Shown in pieces: positions 43,864 through 55,463 of a DNA stretch of 64,000 bases; positions within the stretch are counted from its first letter, which is position 1; every line of letters begins with the position of its first letter. The notes under the pieces were generated by a model. It did no database searches. It was not told where the DNA came from and saw only the letters and a list, made by a program, of their open reading frames with translations. This DNA is from Arachis hypogaea. Its lineage: Eukaryota > Streptophyta > Magnoliopsida > Fabales > Fabaceae. Location: assembly GCF_003086295.3 (NCBI RefSeq), contig NC_092039.1, positions 64,860,649 through 64,924,648 of the forward strand, read 5' to 3'. The position numbers and the translations under genes are program-made.

Positions 43864-45219
43864 TTCATTGTTGCATTTGCATGTTTGATTGCACGTCTGT
43901 TACATTTTGTGCATATATTACCATTACTTGGTTGAAATGATGAATTCTTTTTCAGGAAACTTTTTAGTGTATTTCACTAATTTGAATTAAAACTTCTGTT
44001 AAACTTGTTTGAAGAAATTTTTTTTTGGAACATGGTTTAGAGCTCGAACACACAAAACCAGTGAGATTTTGATCCTATTTGATTGGTTGCATTTTATCAA
44101 CCAATATATTTTATTTTTGGTGTGTGTTGTTCTCTCTATAATTGTGGTCTTTATCTTGCTTGATTCTATATTTCCATGGTTTAATGTATGCATATACTTA
44201 TATGATTGAGGCCTTGTTTCACTTAGCTTACATACCCATATGGCCTTACCCTTTCATTATCCTTTGCAATCCAATTTGAGCCTATTTTACCCTATTTGTT
44301 CTTTATTTTAGCTTATCACTAACTCTAAGTGGAAAATAATAATGTCCTTAATTTGAATCCTTGATTAGCTTAGACTAGTGAGAGTGCTCATGAATTAAGT
44401 GTAGGAAAAGTGGGTTTGGAAACGTTTGGTTTGAGAATTGAGTATGCTAGACCTTTTGTGAAAATGTGAAAAATGTTGAGGACATGTTTATGCATTCAAT
44501 GCCTTAATCATATGTATTGAGAAAAACAAAAGAAAAGAAAAAAATAAAATAAAATAAAAAAGAGAAAAAGAAAAGAAAAAAGAGCAAATAATAAAAAGGG
44601 GACAAAATGCCCCCCAAGTTAAGTAATAATATCAATGCATATGTATTGTACTACATTTGAGAAGCATAAATATGTAGTAAACACAGTTAATGGGTAGTTA
44701 TTGATTTTATATTATGATTATATGGATTGTCCTAAGATTGGTGAAAAGTTTAGGTTAATTAAGGATTCAGATTTTAGTCCACTTGACCAAATACAATCCT
44801 ACCTTGACCTTGACCCCATTACAATCCTTAAAAGACCTCTTGATTTGAGTATTTATGCATAAAATTTTTGTTGATTGGTAGAAGAATAGCAAGTCTTAGA
44901 AAGCAAGGTTAGTAGAGAATTGAGAGAATCGAACCTTAGACACCTGAGCGGTTAGAGTGTATACACTTCTGGTGAGGGTTCGATACTCGATTCTTTGTTC
45001 CCAGCTTTCATGAGCTACTTTCTTCTTGCAAGTTTATTTGCACTTCATTTTTATGATTTGAATTAGTGAAACCCAGTTCATATTTGTTCTTGAAAGGTTT
45101 ATTTACTTTTCACCAAGTTGGTAGAAACATTTTGCATTTAGCTGCATTCATACAGATAGGTTGCATCTCATACTTTCTACCATTCCTCTTCACTCTTCTA
45201 TAACTTTTCTTAAGCTTAT
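43864..45219 (+). other. ORF2-3' LTR spacer of F
   Basis: No gene. Parallel to 57360-58540 of H: GCTTGATTCTATATTTCCAT, GATTGAGGCC, then an oligopurine tract (44519-44609), GGGGACAAAATGCCCC (44598-44613), and CTGGTGAGGGTTCGATACTC (44969-44989). Confidence 0.55.
44519..44613 (+). repeat. Oligopurine tract ending in GGGGACAAAATGCCCC (F)
   Basis: About 80 nt of A and G (AAAAGAAAAG, AAAATAAAATAAAA) then a short GGGG/CCCC hairpin. H has the same arrangement at 57788-57906. Confidence 0.7.
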
Positions 45220-45255
45220 CATGAGGACATGCTAATGTTTAAGTGTGGGGAGATT
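45220..45255 (+). promoter_or_regulatory. AGGA-loop hairpin and polypurine tract of F
   Basis: CATG-AGGA-CATG (45220-45231), then TTTAAGTGTGGGGAGATT abutting the 3' LTR. This tract is purine-rich and a good plus-strand primer candidate. Confidence 0.7.
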
Positions 45256-45952
45256 TGATGCACCACTATTTAGTGGCACATCTTTGCTTAATTGAGTGGA
45301 TTTTATCCACTAATCTCACACTTATTCATTGAATTCGCACGTTTTACATTTTTCTTCCTGATTTGTGCTATGATTGAAAACATGTTTCTTTGGTCTTAAT
45401 TTAGCTAATTTTAATCCTCTCTCATTATCATTCAATGCCCTGATATGTGTGTTAAGTGTTTTCAGAGATTGTAGGGCAGGAATGGCTTAAAGGATGGAAA
45501 GGAAGCATGCAAAATTGGAAGGAATACAAGAAATTGAAGGAATTCCTAATGCTGTGAGCCCTAACCTCTTCGCACTAAGTCGGTCATAACCTGAGCTACA
45601 GAGGTCCAAATAAGGCGGTTTTAGTTGCCTTGGAAAGCTAACATCTAAGGCTTCGCAACGATATATAATTTGCCATTGTGGCCAGGCAGCTAGATGATCC
45701 GCACGCAAACTTTACGTGCACGCACATATTGGCAAAAAGTCCATCGGCGCACACGCGCACCTGGCGCGTACGCACGACATGTGCGACGTACTGCAACTGG
45801 AGAAATCGCTGGGGGCAATTTCTGTGCTAATTTTGATGCAGTTTTCGGCCCAAAAAAACACTGATTAGAGGCTGCAGAGTGGGGGAATCAATCATTCACT
45901 TTCATTATTCATAATTTTAGCTTTTAGGTGTAGTTTTCTAGAGAGAGAGGCA
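45256..45952 (+). repeat. Element F 3' LTR, first 697 bp
   Basis: TGATGCACCACTATTTAGTG..., parallel to 39315-39985. Cut at 45952 by element G. Confidence 0.88.
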
Positions 45953-47406
45953 TGATGCGTGAGCATCTTTCCTATCTTTTCCTAGTGAATTTACATCTAT
46001 TTTGTTGAGTTTAATAAAGAATTAATTATCTTTTAGCCAATATGGATGCTACTTTGAGTCTTTTGCAATTTTGTTTAATTTAGGTAGCATTCGGCTGGAT
46101 TTGGTGAAGTTTCTGTAGCACAAGAATCAAAGAAGATGGCAGCGAGGAGCGACGCGTACGCATTACTGACACGTGCGCGTGATTCGGAGCTTTCCAAGGC
46201 GACGCATGTGCGTGACTGATGCGTACGCGTGATTTGAAGATTTACTCAGCGACGCGTGCGCGTGACCGACGCGTCTACGTGACTTGGGAAAAAGACGATC
46301 AGCGTGTACGCGTGACTAACGCGTACGCGTGACATGAGCCACGTGCAAAAAATGCAGAAAAATGCTGGAGGCGATTTCTGGGCTGTTTTGACCCAGTTTT
46401 CAGCCCAGAAAACGCATATTAGAAGCTGCAGAATGGACAAAACATGAGGTCTCCACCCATCAACTGAAGACCTGCTGATTATTCTGATTTAAATTCAAAT
46501 CTTATTTTTAGGAAAAGATATTATTTTTAATTTTAGATAATTAGATTTTAAATTTATTATGATTAGTTATAAAAAGGGACTCTATTAGTTAATTTCACAT
46601 GCCATCAGATTGAAACTCTGTACATGTTATCAGAATCCTTATTTTCTTCTCTGAACCATGAGCAACTAATCCTCCATTGTTTAGGTTAGGAGCTCTATCT
46701 ATTTGTATGGTTTGATTTTATTGCTTTTTCTATTTTAATTCATGTGTGGATTTATAATTTAAGAATTATTTTCGCTCTTTATCTTATGAATTTGGGTGGA
46801 ACGGAAGTACGACCCTCTTTCTATTTGAGTTCTTCTAAAACTTGGAAAAGCTCTTTACTTGAACAACAGCTTGAAAACATATTCTCCTAAATTTTAATTA
46901 TCTGGATTTAACGGGATACGTGACATACAATCCTTTTATTTTTGGGTAATTAGAGTTTTTGTGGGATATAAACTGGAATTTGATCATGTAGCTTCTAATT
47001 GGAATTAATTGACCAAGGAATTGGCAGTTAATGAATTTTAGAGGAGACTATAAAGGTCTAAGGAATTAGGGTCTAGTCGCATATAGTTTGCCATAAATTA
47101 AATCCTACATGATAAAAATAGTTAGTAAGAAAAGTTAATCCGGAAAAATAGATAACTCTGAAGCCTTAACTATTTCTCCAATATTTTATTTTCAACTTAT
47201 TTACTTGCGTACCTGCCTTCTGATATCTTCAACTTAAACCTTTTGAACATCTCAAAACTATTTTCTATTTGCCTAACTAAGCTAATCACTCAATCATTGT
47301 TGCTTGATCCATCAATCCTCGTGGGATCGACCCTCACTCACCTGAGGTATTACCTGGTACGACCCGGTGCACTTGACGGTTAGTTTGTGGTTTGTAAAAC
47401 ACTGCA
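45953..47406 (+). repeat. Element G 5' LTR
   Basis: TGATGCGTGAGCATCTTTCC to about AACACTGCA, 1454 bp; the last bases are uncertain. GACGCGTACGC/GTGCGCGTGAC palindrome units at 46145-46335. TATA-like TATAAAAAGGG at 46568-46578. Twin hairpin 47332-47347 (CCTCA-CTCACC-TGAGG) and 47364-47379 (CCG...CGG around GTGCACTTGA). Confidence 0.8.
46568..46578 (+). promoter_or_regulatory. TATA box of G LTR
   Basis: TATAAAAAGGG, about 840 nt before the LTR end and after the palindromic array; the same order as in A. Confidence 0.5.
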
Positions 47407-47415
47407 TGAATTTTT

Positions 47416-47433
47416 TAGCGCCGTTGCCGGAAA
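47416..47433 (+). other. Decayed primer-binding site of G
   Basis: TAGCGCCGTTGCCGGAAA, differing from the standard by three G-to-A changes. Confidence 0.65.
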
Positions 47434-48167
47434 TTGATTGTGATTGACAACTATTCGTTGTTTGATTTCTTAGATTAGATAATTTTTCTTTTAGTTAGTT
47501 TTATTTTAGTATTATTAATTTTTATTTTTTTAGTATTTTATTTATTTTTTTCCTGATTTTTTTTACCCAGCTTTTCCTTTATTTATTTATTTTTCTTCTT
47601 TTTCTCTTTATTTATTTCCTTTTTGGTTTCCGACCCCCCGCCCCCTATTTTCCTCTTTCTTTTTACTTCCTTTTTATTTTCGATTTTTTTATTCCATCCG
47701 TTTATTTTTATTTTTATTTTATTTTATTTTTTTATTTTCATATTTTTCTTTTTTTTGTTTTTGTTTCCTTTCGTTATTTTTTTATATATTCTATTAGTTT
47801 TGTTTATTTTCGTCTTTAATTTTCAAACAAAAAAAGAGATTTTATCATATATTTTTCTTTAATTTCTGAAATTAAGTTTGGTGTCTCCTAATTATTTTTA
47901 TTTTAAATTTTCTATTTATTTTTATATAATTTTTGAAATTTTTCGGCATCAATTATTTAGTTGTTTTATTTTATTTCTTTTACACATGTTACCTCACGGG
48001 AAATTCTCTGCACTCTGATATAGAGATTCCCATCCTTTCTTATTTTCTATTTGTTTATGCGCAGTAACAGAGACAAAAAATATCTTGTAGACTTTGATCC
48101 TAAACCTAAAAGATCTTTCAGGCGGCGTTTACATCAAGCATGACTTTACAAGGCTGCAGAATCCATT
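47434..48167 (+). other. Leader of G, T-rich
   Basis: About 0.7 kb, mostly T with little A on the plus strand between 47445 and 47960, giving low-complexity Phe/Leu ORFs that are not genes. AAGTTTGGTGTC at 47873-47884 repeats the motif seen in A and C. Confidence 0.55.
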
Positions 48168-49608
48168 ATGGATCCTGACGAGGCTGCTAATGCCAATGTG
48201 GCAAATCTGAATGGGAATGAGCAACAAAGAAGAGTGCTTGGCTCTTATTCTGCTCCTACTGCAGATTTTTATGGAAAAAGCATCGTGGTGCCTCCTATAG
48301 TCGCAAACAACTTTGAGTTGAAGCCTCAACTGGTCACCTTGGTGCAACAAAACTGCCAGTATCACGGTCTTCCCCACGAAGACCCAAATCAATTTATCTC
48401 TAGTTTTCTGCAGATTTTCTGATACTGTGAAGACAAATAGAGTGAACCCAGAGGTGTACAAACTTATGCTCTTCCCGTTTGCTCTGAGGGATATCGCAAA
48501 ACTATGGCTAGATTCCCAACCCAAGGAGAGTCTCGATACTTGGAACAAGGTTGTTACTGATTTTCTCACTAAATTTTTCCCACCATAGAAGCTGACTAAG
48601 CTTAGGGTGGAAGTTCAGACCTTCAGACAGAAGGAAGGTGAAATTCTGTATGAAGCTTGGGAGAGATACAAGCTACTGACTAGGCAATGCCCTTTGGACA
48701 TATTCTCCAAATGGATTCAACTAGATATCTTTTATGAAGGCTTGGGTGAAATGTCCAAGATGTGCTTAGACAATTCTGCAGGAGGTTCATTACACAAGAA
48801 GAAGACACCGGAGGAGATTATTGAGCTTATTGAATTGGTTGCTAGCAACCAATATTTATACTCATCTAACAGGAATCCTGTGAACTCTGAGGCTCCTCAG
48901 AAGAAGGGTGTCATGGAAGTAGAAGCTCTTAATGCTATTCTTGCTCAGAACAAGCTTATATCTTAGCAAATAAGTCTACTTACTCAACACATGGGTGGCA
49001 TGCAAGTCTCAACTATTAACACCCAAAATCCACCTCAAGATGTCTCCTACGACATAGTAGGAAATTTAGTGCAAATTTATAATTATGATTATGCTCAATC
49101 CTCTTCTGAACAGGTCAATTACATGGGGAGTGGTTCTAGAAATCCCAATAATGACGCCTATTCTCAGACATACAATCAAGGATGGAGAAATCACCCAAAT
49201 TTTGGGTAGAAACACCATTCTCAGAGACCTCAGAATTTCAACAATAATTCTTAAGGTGGCTTTCAACAGAACAATTACAATAATCGCCAATCTCAGTCTC
49301 AGCAGCAACAATAGCCTCAGTAGGCTAACTCTAAATCCAAGGAAGATTCTAATTGGGAGATGATGAGGAGTTTTATACAGGAAACCAGAGCCTTCATTAG
49401 AAACTTGGAAGTGCAAATAGGCCAACTGAGCAAATAAATACCTGAGAGGTCTACAAGTACATTTCCAGGTGATACAGTGGTGAACCCAAGAGAAGACTGT
49501 AAGGTTATTTAATTGAGAAGTGGTAAAACAGCTGGCTCTGAAACAAGGGCCAATGAAGAGCTAGTTAAAAAGAAAGCCCTAGAGGAGAAAAAGAAAGAAG
49601 TAGAGCTC
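48168..49608 (+). pseudogene. gag: Gag of element G, fragmented
   Basis: MDPDEAANANVANLNGNEQQ start; FELKPQLVTLVQQNCQYHGL; a frameshift near 48418; PEVYKLMLFPFALRDIAKLW; TAG at about 48587; ILYEAWERYKLLTRQCP; GVMEVEALNAILAQNKL; later stops near 48964, 49207, 49252. Ends QIGQLSK...VNPREDC...LRSGKTAGSE where H is inserted. Same layout as gag of A and C. Confidence 0.85.
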
Positions 49609-49953
49609 TGATAAACCCCATTTTTAGGGTTTATCTTGTATTGAATTTAGAGTGTTTTGATAACCTTTTGTCACATTTAGCCTATGAATTAGCATGGTTT
49701 TGTTATCTCTCCCATATTTGTGCTTAAATGTAAAAACATGCTTTTTAAGCCTTATTTTGATGAATTCTAATTTCTCCTTGATTCCATAAGATGCCTTGAT
49801 GTGTTTGCTAGTAATTCCAGGATTGAAATAGGCTAGGCATGGATCAAAGGAGCAAGGAAGGAAGCATGCAAATGGAGAGAAACACAAAAAGGCAAAAGAA
49901 TTGAGCTTGGCCAAGCACGCGCACGCGCACAAGGCGCTCAGGCGCACATTGCA
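49609..49953 (+). repeat. Element H 5' LTR, truncated
   Basis: TGATAAACCCCATTTTTAGG... matches 58583-58927 with equal length and few differences, then jumps from CACATTGCA into internal sequence (ATGGTGTTATGTTATTGG, parallel to 40805 in F). About 1.13 kb of LTR plus the PBS are gone. Confidence 0.85.
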
Positions 49954-50053
49954 ATGGTGTTATGTTATTGGTTATTGTACATATGTGAATAGTGTAAATA
50001 TCTTGCTTTTTGCTTTATTTGCTAGTTGTAGAATTTTATTTTCTCTTTCCACC

Positions 50054-51826
50054 ATGAATTCTCACTTTGGCTATGAGTTTGGTTCTAATTATGTTGTAGG
50101 AAATGAGAGCTTCAATGAGGATGTGTATCAAGAATGGAACAATCAAAGGTGGGAGGAGCCATATGCATATGATCAATCTTCATGGCAACAACCTCCACCA
50201 ATGCACTATGAAGAAGAGCCATTCTATGATGCATATCAATCCAATGGCTATGGTGAATCACCTTGTGACTTTCAAGAACCACCACCATATGCCTATGAAC
50301 CATATCCTCAACATAAACCTCAACCATACTCACAAGCCTCGCCGCATCAAGCACCTTCCCATAATCCATATCCATCATATAACCAATCATCCATACCATA
50401 TTTTTATGACTATTTTGAGCAAGAACCCTTAGAACCACCACAACCCTATCAAGATTACACCCAAGAACCACCTCAATGCACACCACCTCCACAATTTCAT
50501 CAAGTAGAACCACCTTCCTACCATGAATTCTCTCTCCACAATGAACCTTCCTACTCACCCCAAGCCCCAATAGACGATTCTCTCACTTTGTTACTTCAAG
50601 GACAAGAAGCCATGAAGAGGAATACACTTGAGTTTGTGACCAATTTGACCAAAGTGGTGCGTACTTTAGCCCACCAATGTCTGAAGACTCAAGGTAATCC
50701 CGTAACCACATGTGAAAGGTCAAAAGAAGAGCAAAGCATGACGGAAAAATTGGAAACTTTGGTGGAGAAGGAGGAGTCTAATTTTGAGTTAGAACAATTG
50801 GAGGAGCCTCTAATCATGGAAGAAAAGGAAGAAGTGGTTGAAGATTTAGGAGATGTTGAAAGTCCATGGGAATGTAGCATCATGGAGAACTTTTCCAAGA
50901 AGCTTGATATCGATGTTAAGGAGGGTGCGCAACCTCCAAGGCATATCATCGTTGGAGACTTGGAAAAGGCTTATCAAGAAATGGATTCAATCATGGATGA
51001 ATTTCTTTCCGCAATGGAATCCTCTCTCATTGGACATGAAGTTGAAACTATAAAAGAGTGTGCACAACCTCCCAAGGAAAATGAAAATGGCATGGTGTAT
51101 ATCGAAATTGAAGAATATGAAGAGGTGGATCAAGAGATGGATTTATTCATCAATGAATTCTTATCCAAAATTGAATCACCTCCCATTGGGCAAGATGAAG
51201 TTCTTGGAGACAACACCAAGCCATGTGATAAAAGGGGAAAAGTTAAAATCAAGGAAGCTCACAAAGAGGTGGAAATACACAAAGAAGAGCCCAAGGAAGT
51301 GGGCCTTGCATTGTCTAAGTGTGGGGAAGTCTCCCTTCCCAAGTCACCATCCAACACAACATTCAAGTGGGTAAAATTTCTATCCCTAAGCTTTACTTTC
51401 TCACTTGAATATGGTTTAATTGAAAATGATGGTCAACTTAGAGCTCTTTGTGGAATTATAAGTATAAGAGCGTTGTGTGGTGGTTGCAAGTTAGGAATTA
51501 GGCTCATTAAGGTAAAGGATTCAAGGTATAGGAACGATGATTGGAAGAATGCCACTGTACAAGGGTATCGAAGGAAGGCTTGGTATGCTAAAGAGAATTC
51601 TATATGCCAACCACCCGGAAAGAAAAAGTATGAAGATCAAATTGAAGATGGGTGCGAAGATAAGATATGGGATCCCGGTTTGCCATGTGACGACCAACTA
51701 TGGGGACTCATATCTTAGGTGGAACTCTGCCCAAGCTTAATGAAAATGGTTGGAAATTCTGTCAACCAATTGAGGAGCATGGATCCTTGGAGATTCAAGG
51801 ATGAGTACAAACATAAGCCACCATGA
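50054..51826 (+). CDS. ORF1 of non-autonomous element H (unknown function)
   Basis: Open from ATG 50054 to TAG 51716-51718 (554 codons); the same frame reads on to TGA 51824 (590), and the extension ends WRFKDEYKHKPP as in F, so the TAG is probably a late nonsense change. Residues 1-190 are Tyr/Pro/Gln/Glu-rich, low complexity (EPPPYAYEPYPQHKPQPYSQ). Residues about 190-430 are acidic with an internal duplication (GAQPPRHIIVGDLEKAYQEM, then CAQPPKENENGMV...YEEVDQEM, each followed by a DEFLSAMES/NEFLSKIES segment). The C-terminal part has FKWVKFLSLSFTFSLEYGLI and a Cys/Trp-containing basic region. No catalytic or zinc motif recognised. It occupies the gag position and may bind RNA or partner Gag; that is a guess. 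Confidence 0.75.
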
Positions 51827-51876
51827 CAATAAGCACCTCAAAATGTCCAACTTAAGGACATAAACTAAAAGTGCTA

Positions 51877-51894
51877 GGTGGGAGACACCCCACC
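51877..51894 (+). promoter_or_regulatory. Conserved post-ORF1 hairpin (H)
   Basis: GGTGGG-AGACAC-CCCACC, preceded by AAAGTGCTA; 50 nt after the TGA at 51826. One loop base differs from F. Confidence 0.65.
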
Positions 51895-52407
51895 ATGGTA
51901 AACTCTTTCCACTTTCTTTTATTTTTGCTTAATAAGTGATTTGAGTTACCATTGTAAGTAGACGTTTCACATAAATTTGTTTGTACAACTTAATTGTTAG
52001 CTTAGTCACATGTATGTTGTGTTTAGTAGTAGATGAATAATATCAAGTTGCATTTTTGTGAATTGTATGATGGTTGATTGAATAAAGATTTGTGAACAGT
52101 ATGGGGAGCACCCAGCATATTTTTCTAAAAAAAAAGGGGGTGGACGCGCGCGCACTATGTACGCGCACGCGTCCCTGTGCGGATGCACCATCACCCACGT
52201 ACCCGAGAGTTGGGCCTCTCTTGGGCAAACATTATGCCCTGATCCAACATAACCACGCTGACGCGCACTACGTGTGTGCGCACACATTATGGGAACATGG
52301 AAGTTCACGCGGACGCGCACTTGCCGCGCCTGCGTCGATCCGCTGCTGCAAGATTTTGAACCAAGCCCCAGAGAGTTGAGCCGGATCTGGGCTAGCTTTC
52401 AGCCCCC
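51895..52407 (+). other. ORF1-ORF2 spacer of H, first part
   Basis: A/T-rich to 52135, then CG-rich palindromic words (GGACGCGCGCGC, GTACGCGCACGCGTCC, ACGCGCACTACG) and phrases GAGAGTTGGGC, CAAGCCC. Cut by solo LTR-I at 52408. Confidence 0.5.
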
Positions 52408-53952
52408 TGGTGCACGAATTTGTAATTCGCACAACTAACCAGCAAGTGCACTGGGTCGTCCAAGTAATACCTTACGTGAGTAAGGGTCGATCCCACGGAG
52501 ATTATTGGTTTGAAGCAATCAATGTTTATTTTATTAATCTTAGTCAGGAGGCCAATAAGGTTATTTGGATTTAATTGTAAGAAGTCAAAGTATTTAAAAT
52601 TATTAGAAAAATAAGAGAGAATCAAATCGTTACTTGGTGTGCAATAATGAGAAATATGTTGGAGTTTTGGAGATGCGTTGTCCTTTGAATTTCTACTTTT
52701 CCTTGAAGTCCTCTTCCCACACGCAGGGTTCCTTCCATGGCAAGCTCTATAGGGTGTCACCGTTGTCAATGGCTACCTCCCATCCTCTCAGTGAAAACAT
52801 TCCTATGCTCTGTCACAGCACGGCTAATCATCTGTCGGTTCTCAATCAGGTTGGAATAGAATCCATTGATTCTTTTGCGTCTGTCACTAACGCCCAGCCT
52901 TCAGGAGTTTGAAGCTCGTCACAGTCATTCAATCCCAGAATCCTACTCGGAATACCACAGACAAGGTTTAGACTTTCCGGATTCTCATGAATGCCGCCAT
53001 CAATCCGGCTTATACCACGAAGATTCTGATTAAGGAATCTAAGAGATATTCATTCAATCTGATGTAGAATGGAGGTGGTTGTCAGGCACACATTCATAGA
53101 TTGAGGAAGGTGATGAGTGTCACGGATCATCACCTTCTCCATAATTAAGCGCGAATGAACATCTTAGATAAGAACAAGCGTGTTTGAATGGAAAACAAAG
53201 GAATTGTATTAAATCATCGAGACGCCACAGAGCTCCTCACCCCCAACAATGGAGTTTAGAGACTCATGCCATCAGAAAGTATGTAATTCAGATCTGAAAA
53301 TGTCATGAGGTACAAAGTAATCCTCTAAAAGTTGTTTAAATAGTAAACTAGTAACCTAGGTTTACAGAAATTAAGTAAACTAAGATAATTGGTGCAGAAA
53401 TCCACTTCTGGGGCCCACTTGGTGTGTGCTGGGGCTGAGACTAAAGCTATCCACGAACTAAGGCCTTTCTTGGAGTTGAACTCCAAGTTATAACGTGTTT
53501 TGGGCGTTCAACTCCGGATCATGACGTGTTTCTGGCGTTTAACTCCAGACAGCAGCATGTACTTGGCGTTCAACGCCAAGTTACGTCGTCGATCTTCGCG
53601 CAAAATATGGACTATTATATATTGCTGGAAAGCCCTGGATGTCTACTTTTCAACGCCGTTGAGAGCGCGCCAATTGGACATTTTTAGCTCCAAAAAATCC
53701 ATTCCGAGTGCAGGGAGGTCAGGATCCAAAAGCATCAGCAGTCCTTTTTCAGCCTAACTCAGATTTTTGCTCAGCTTCCTCAATTTCATCCAGAAATTAC
53801 CTGAAATCACAGAAAAATCACACAACTCATAGTAAAGTCCAGAAATATGATTTTTGCTTAAAAACTAATAAAATTCTATTAAAAACTAATTAAAACATAC
53901 TAAAATCTACATGAAATTACCCCCAAAAAGCGTATAAATTATCCGCTCATCA
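52408..53952 (-). mobile_element. Solo LTR-I (FIDEL-like, minus), target duplication CCCCC
   Basis: TGGTGCACGAATTTGTAATT to ATTATCCGCTCATCA, 1545 bp, CCCCC at 52403-52407 and 53953-53957. Very close to the LTRs of C with a 20-30 bp length difference near 52580-52640. No internal sequence. Confidence 0.95.
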
Positions 53953-54454
53953 CCCCCTGGCCCAACTCGATTTACGCGGATGCGCACTTGCCGTGTGCGC
54001 GCCCATATGCCCAGAATGGAACAGACGCGAGCGCACACATCGCGCTAGCGCGCCTTATCACAGATTACCAACGTACGCAGACATGCACTTGCCGCGTGCG
54101 CGCCCTTACATGCTGCCGCCACTCTAGGCTTTTGCCCCGAGAGTTGGGCACGCGTCAAGCCCACTCTAAGCCTCAGGCCCAACCCCATGTACGCGTGCGC
54201 GCCTTGTACGCGCACGCGCCTTTACATAAATTGCTAACCCACGCTAGAGTGCACTGCACGTTCACGCGTGGATCCCAAATTTTCATCAATGTACGCGGAC
54301 GCGCATGGTGCGCGCTCGCGTCGATTCAAAAATAAGAATAACCCTAATGCGCGAAGCGCACTGCGCAGTCGCGCACCTTCTTTCTTCCCCCTCACCGTTC
54401 TATTTTCTTCTTATCCCCCATAACCGCCTCTGCTTCGCCGGCGACCACCACCGC
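53953..54454 (+). other. ORF1-ORF2 spacer of H, second part
   Basis: Continues the CG-rich words after LTR-I: CGCGGATGCGCAC, TGCCGCGTGCGCGCCC, GTACGCGTGCGCGCC, GTACGCGGACGCGCATGG. No credible ORF. Confidence 0.5.
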
Positions 54455-55463
54455 ATGGCCAGCTTTCCCTCTCCCTCTCTTTTTCTCTCTCTCTCTGCAC
54501 CACCCAACCCCTCTTCGCTCTCTCTCTCATCCACTCACTCTCTCTTCCTCGGTCACTCCTCAACCACCGCCGCCGCCGTTCCCACCGCCACCGTCCACGG
54601 CGGCGCGAGCCTCTGCTTCTGCTACCCCTGCCCCTTTCCTAGTTCCCCTTACCATTCTCAGTTCTTCCCAGCTCCCAGGTTCCTACTCAACTTCTGTTTT
54701 TCTGTTTTTCTTTATTGTTCATTTCTGTTACTTACTGTAATTGTCTGTTAGTTAGTTTGAGTTCAAATGTTGCATGTTAGGATTAGTTAGAAATAATTGC
54801 GGTTAGGTAGCTAGGGCTGGATAGAGGATTCTAGGCCTGATAAGTGCTCTGTTTGTGTTTATTTTCTGTTTGTTGATTTGTCTGATAAATGTCGATTTTG
54901 AGCTGCTCTGTATGCAACTTGTGTTGCCTATATGCTATCTCATTACCATTTTACTTGATTGATGTTGTAATCGTGCTATTTGTACTATTTTGCTATCCGG
55001 GAACGTCCAATTTTAAGCCGGAATGCTGCCCAATTTTCAAGAAAATTATTTGGTCTTTACTTCCATTTTGGGCCAATTTCCGCTTCCTTTTAACTTCCTG
55101 GATTTGCATCAATCATTGTGAACATGAACCGCAACTTCTCTCTTCTTTGAGCAAAAATATCATCATGCCAACTAACCTACTTTTCTAACTTACTATTTCT
55201 TTAACCATTTGACATTTACTCACACTTAACCCTCTTTAACCACTTTTTCTAAAGTATGATGATTTTATGCTTAATGAGTTAGAGTTGTTGACTTTAACGA
55301 AGCTTGCATTCTTGGTTTACTTGTTCACTTATGTTTACTTGTTACCAATTCTTTGCATATTCATTTCAACATCATGATTGTTATTAGCCAATTGTATCCT
55401 GAACATGCCTTCTTTGTTACATGCTAAGTATTTTATTGCTTATATTCTATCATTTTTTTCAGG
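54455..55463 (+). other. Leader of H ORF2: GC/Ser-rich ORF and possible intron
   Basis: ATG 54455 opens a Ser/Pro/Leu-rich 98-codon ORF (MASFPSPSLFLSLSAPPNPS, then TTAAAVPTATVHGG) with CT repeats and GCCGCCGCCG-type GC-rich sequence unlike its surroundings. A CAG/GTTCCT at about 54677 and a polypyrimidine-CAG ending at 55463 could bound a 0.8-kb intron that would join this leader to ORF2. Whether it is translated is unknown. Confidence 0.35.

Larger units (their letters stand above)
39315..45952 (+). mobile_element. Element F: non-autonomous LTR element (3' LTR cut by G)
   Basis: 5' LTR 39315-40770, PBS, broken ORF1, post-ORF hairpin, CG-rich palindromes, ORF2 trace, spacer, tract, and the first 697 bp of the 3' LTR. 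No gag, RT or integrase can be found in 4.5 kb of internal sequence, so it must have depended on another element's proteins. Confidence 0.85.

Noticed and set aside
44935..45000. tRNA-like segment (GAGCGGTTAGAG ... GGGTTCGATAC) in the F spacer; weaker in H near 58255-58300
   Set aside because: A-box- and B-box-like words are present, but no acceptor stem and no 7-nt anticodon loop of normal size can be drawn. Not a tRNA gene; at most a decayed relic.
47623..47862. 79-codon hydrophobic ORF in the G leader
   Set aside because: A run of T-rich sequence read as Phe/Leu/Ile; would look like a membrane protein by chance.
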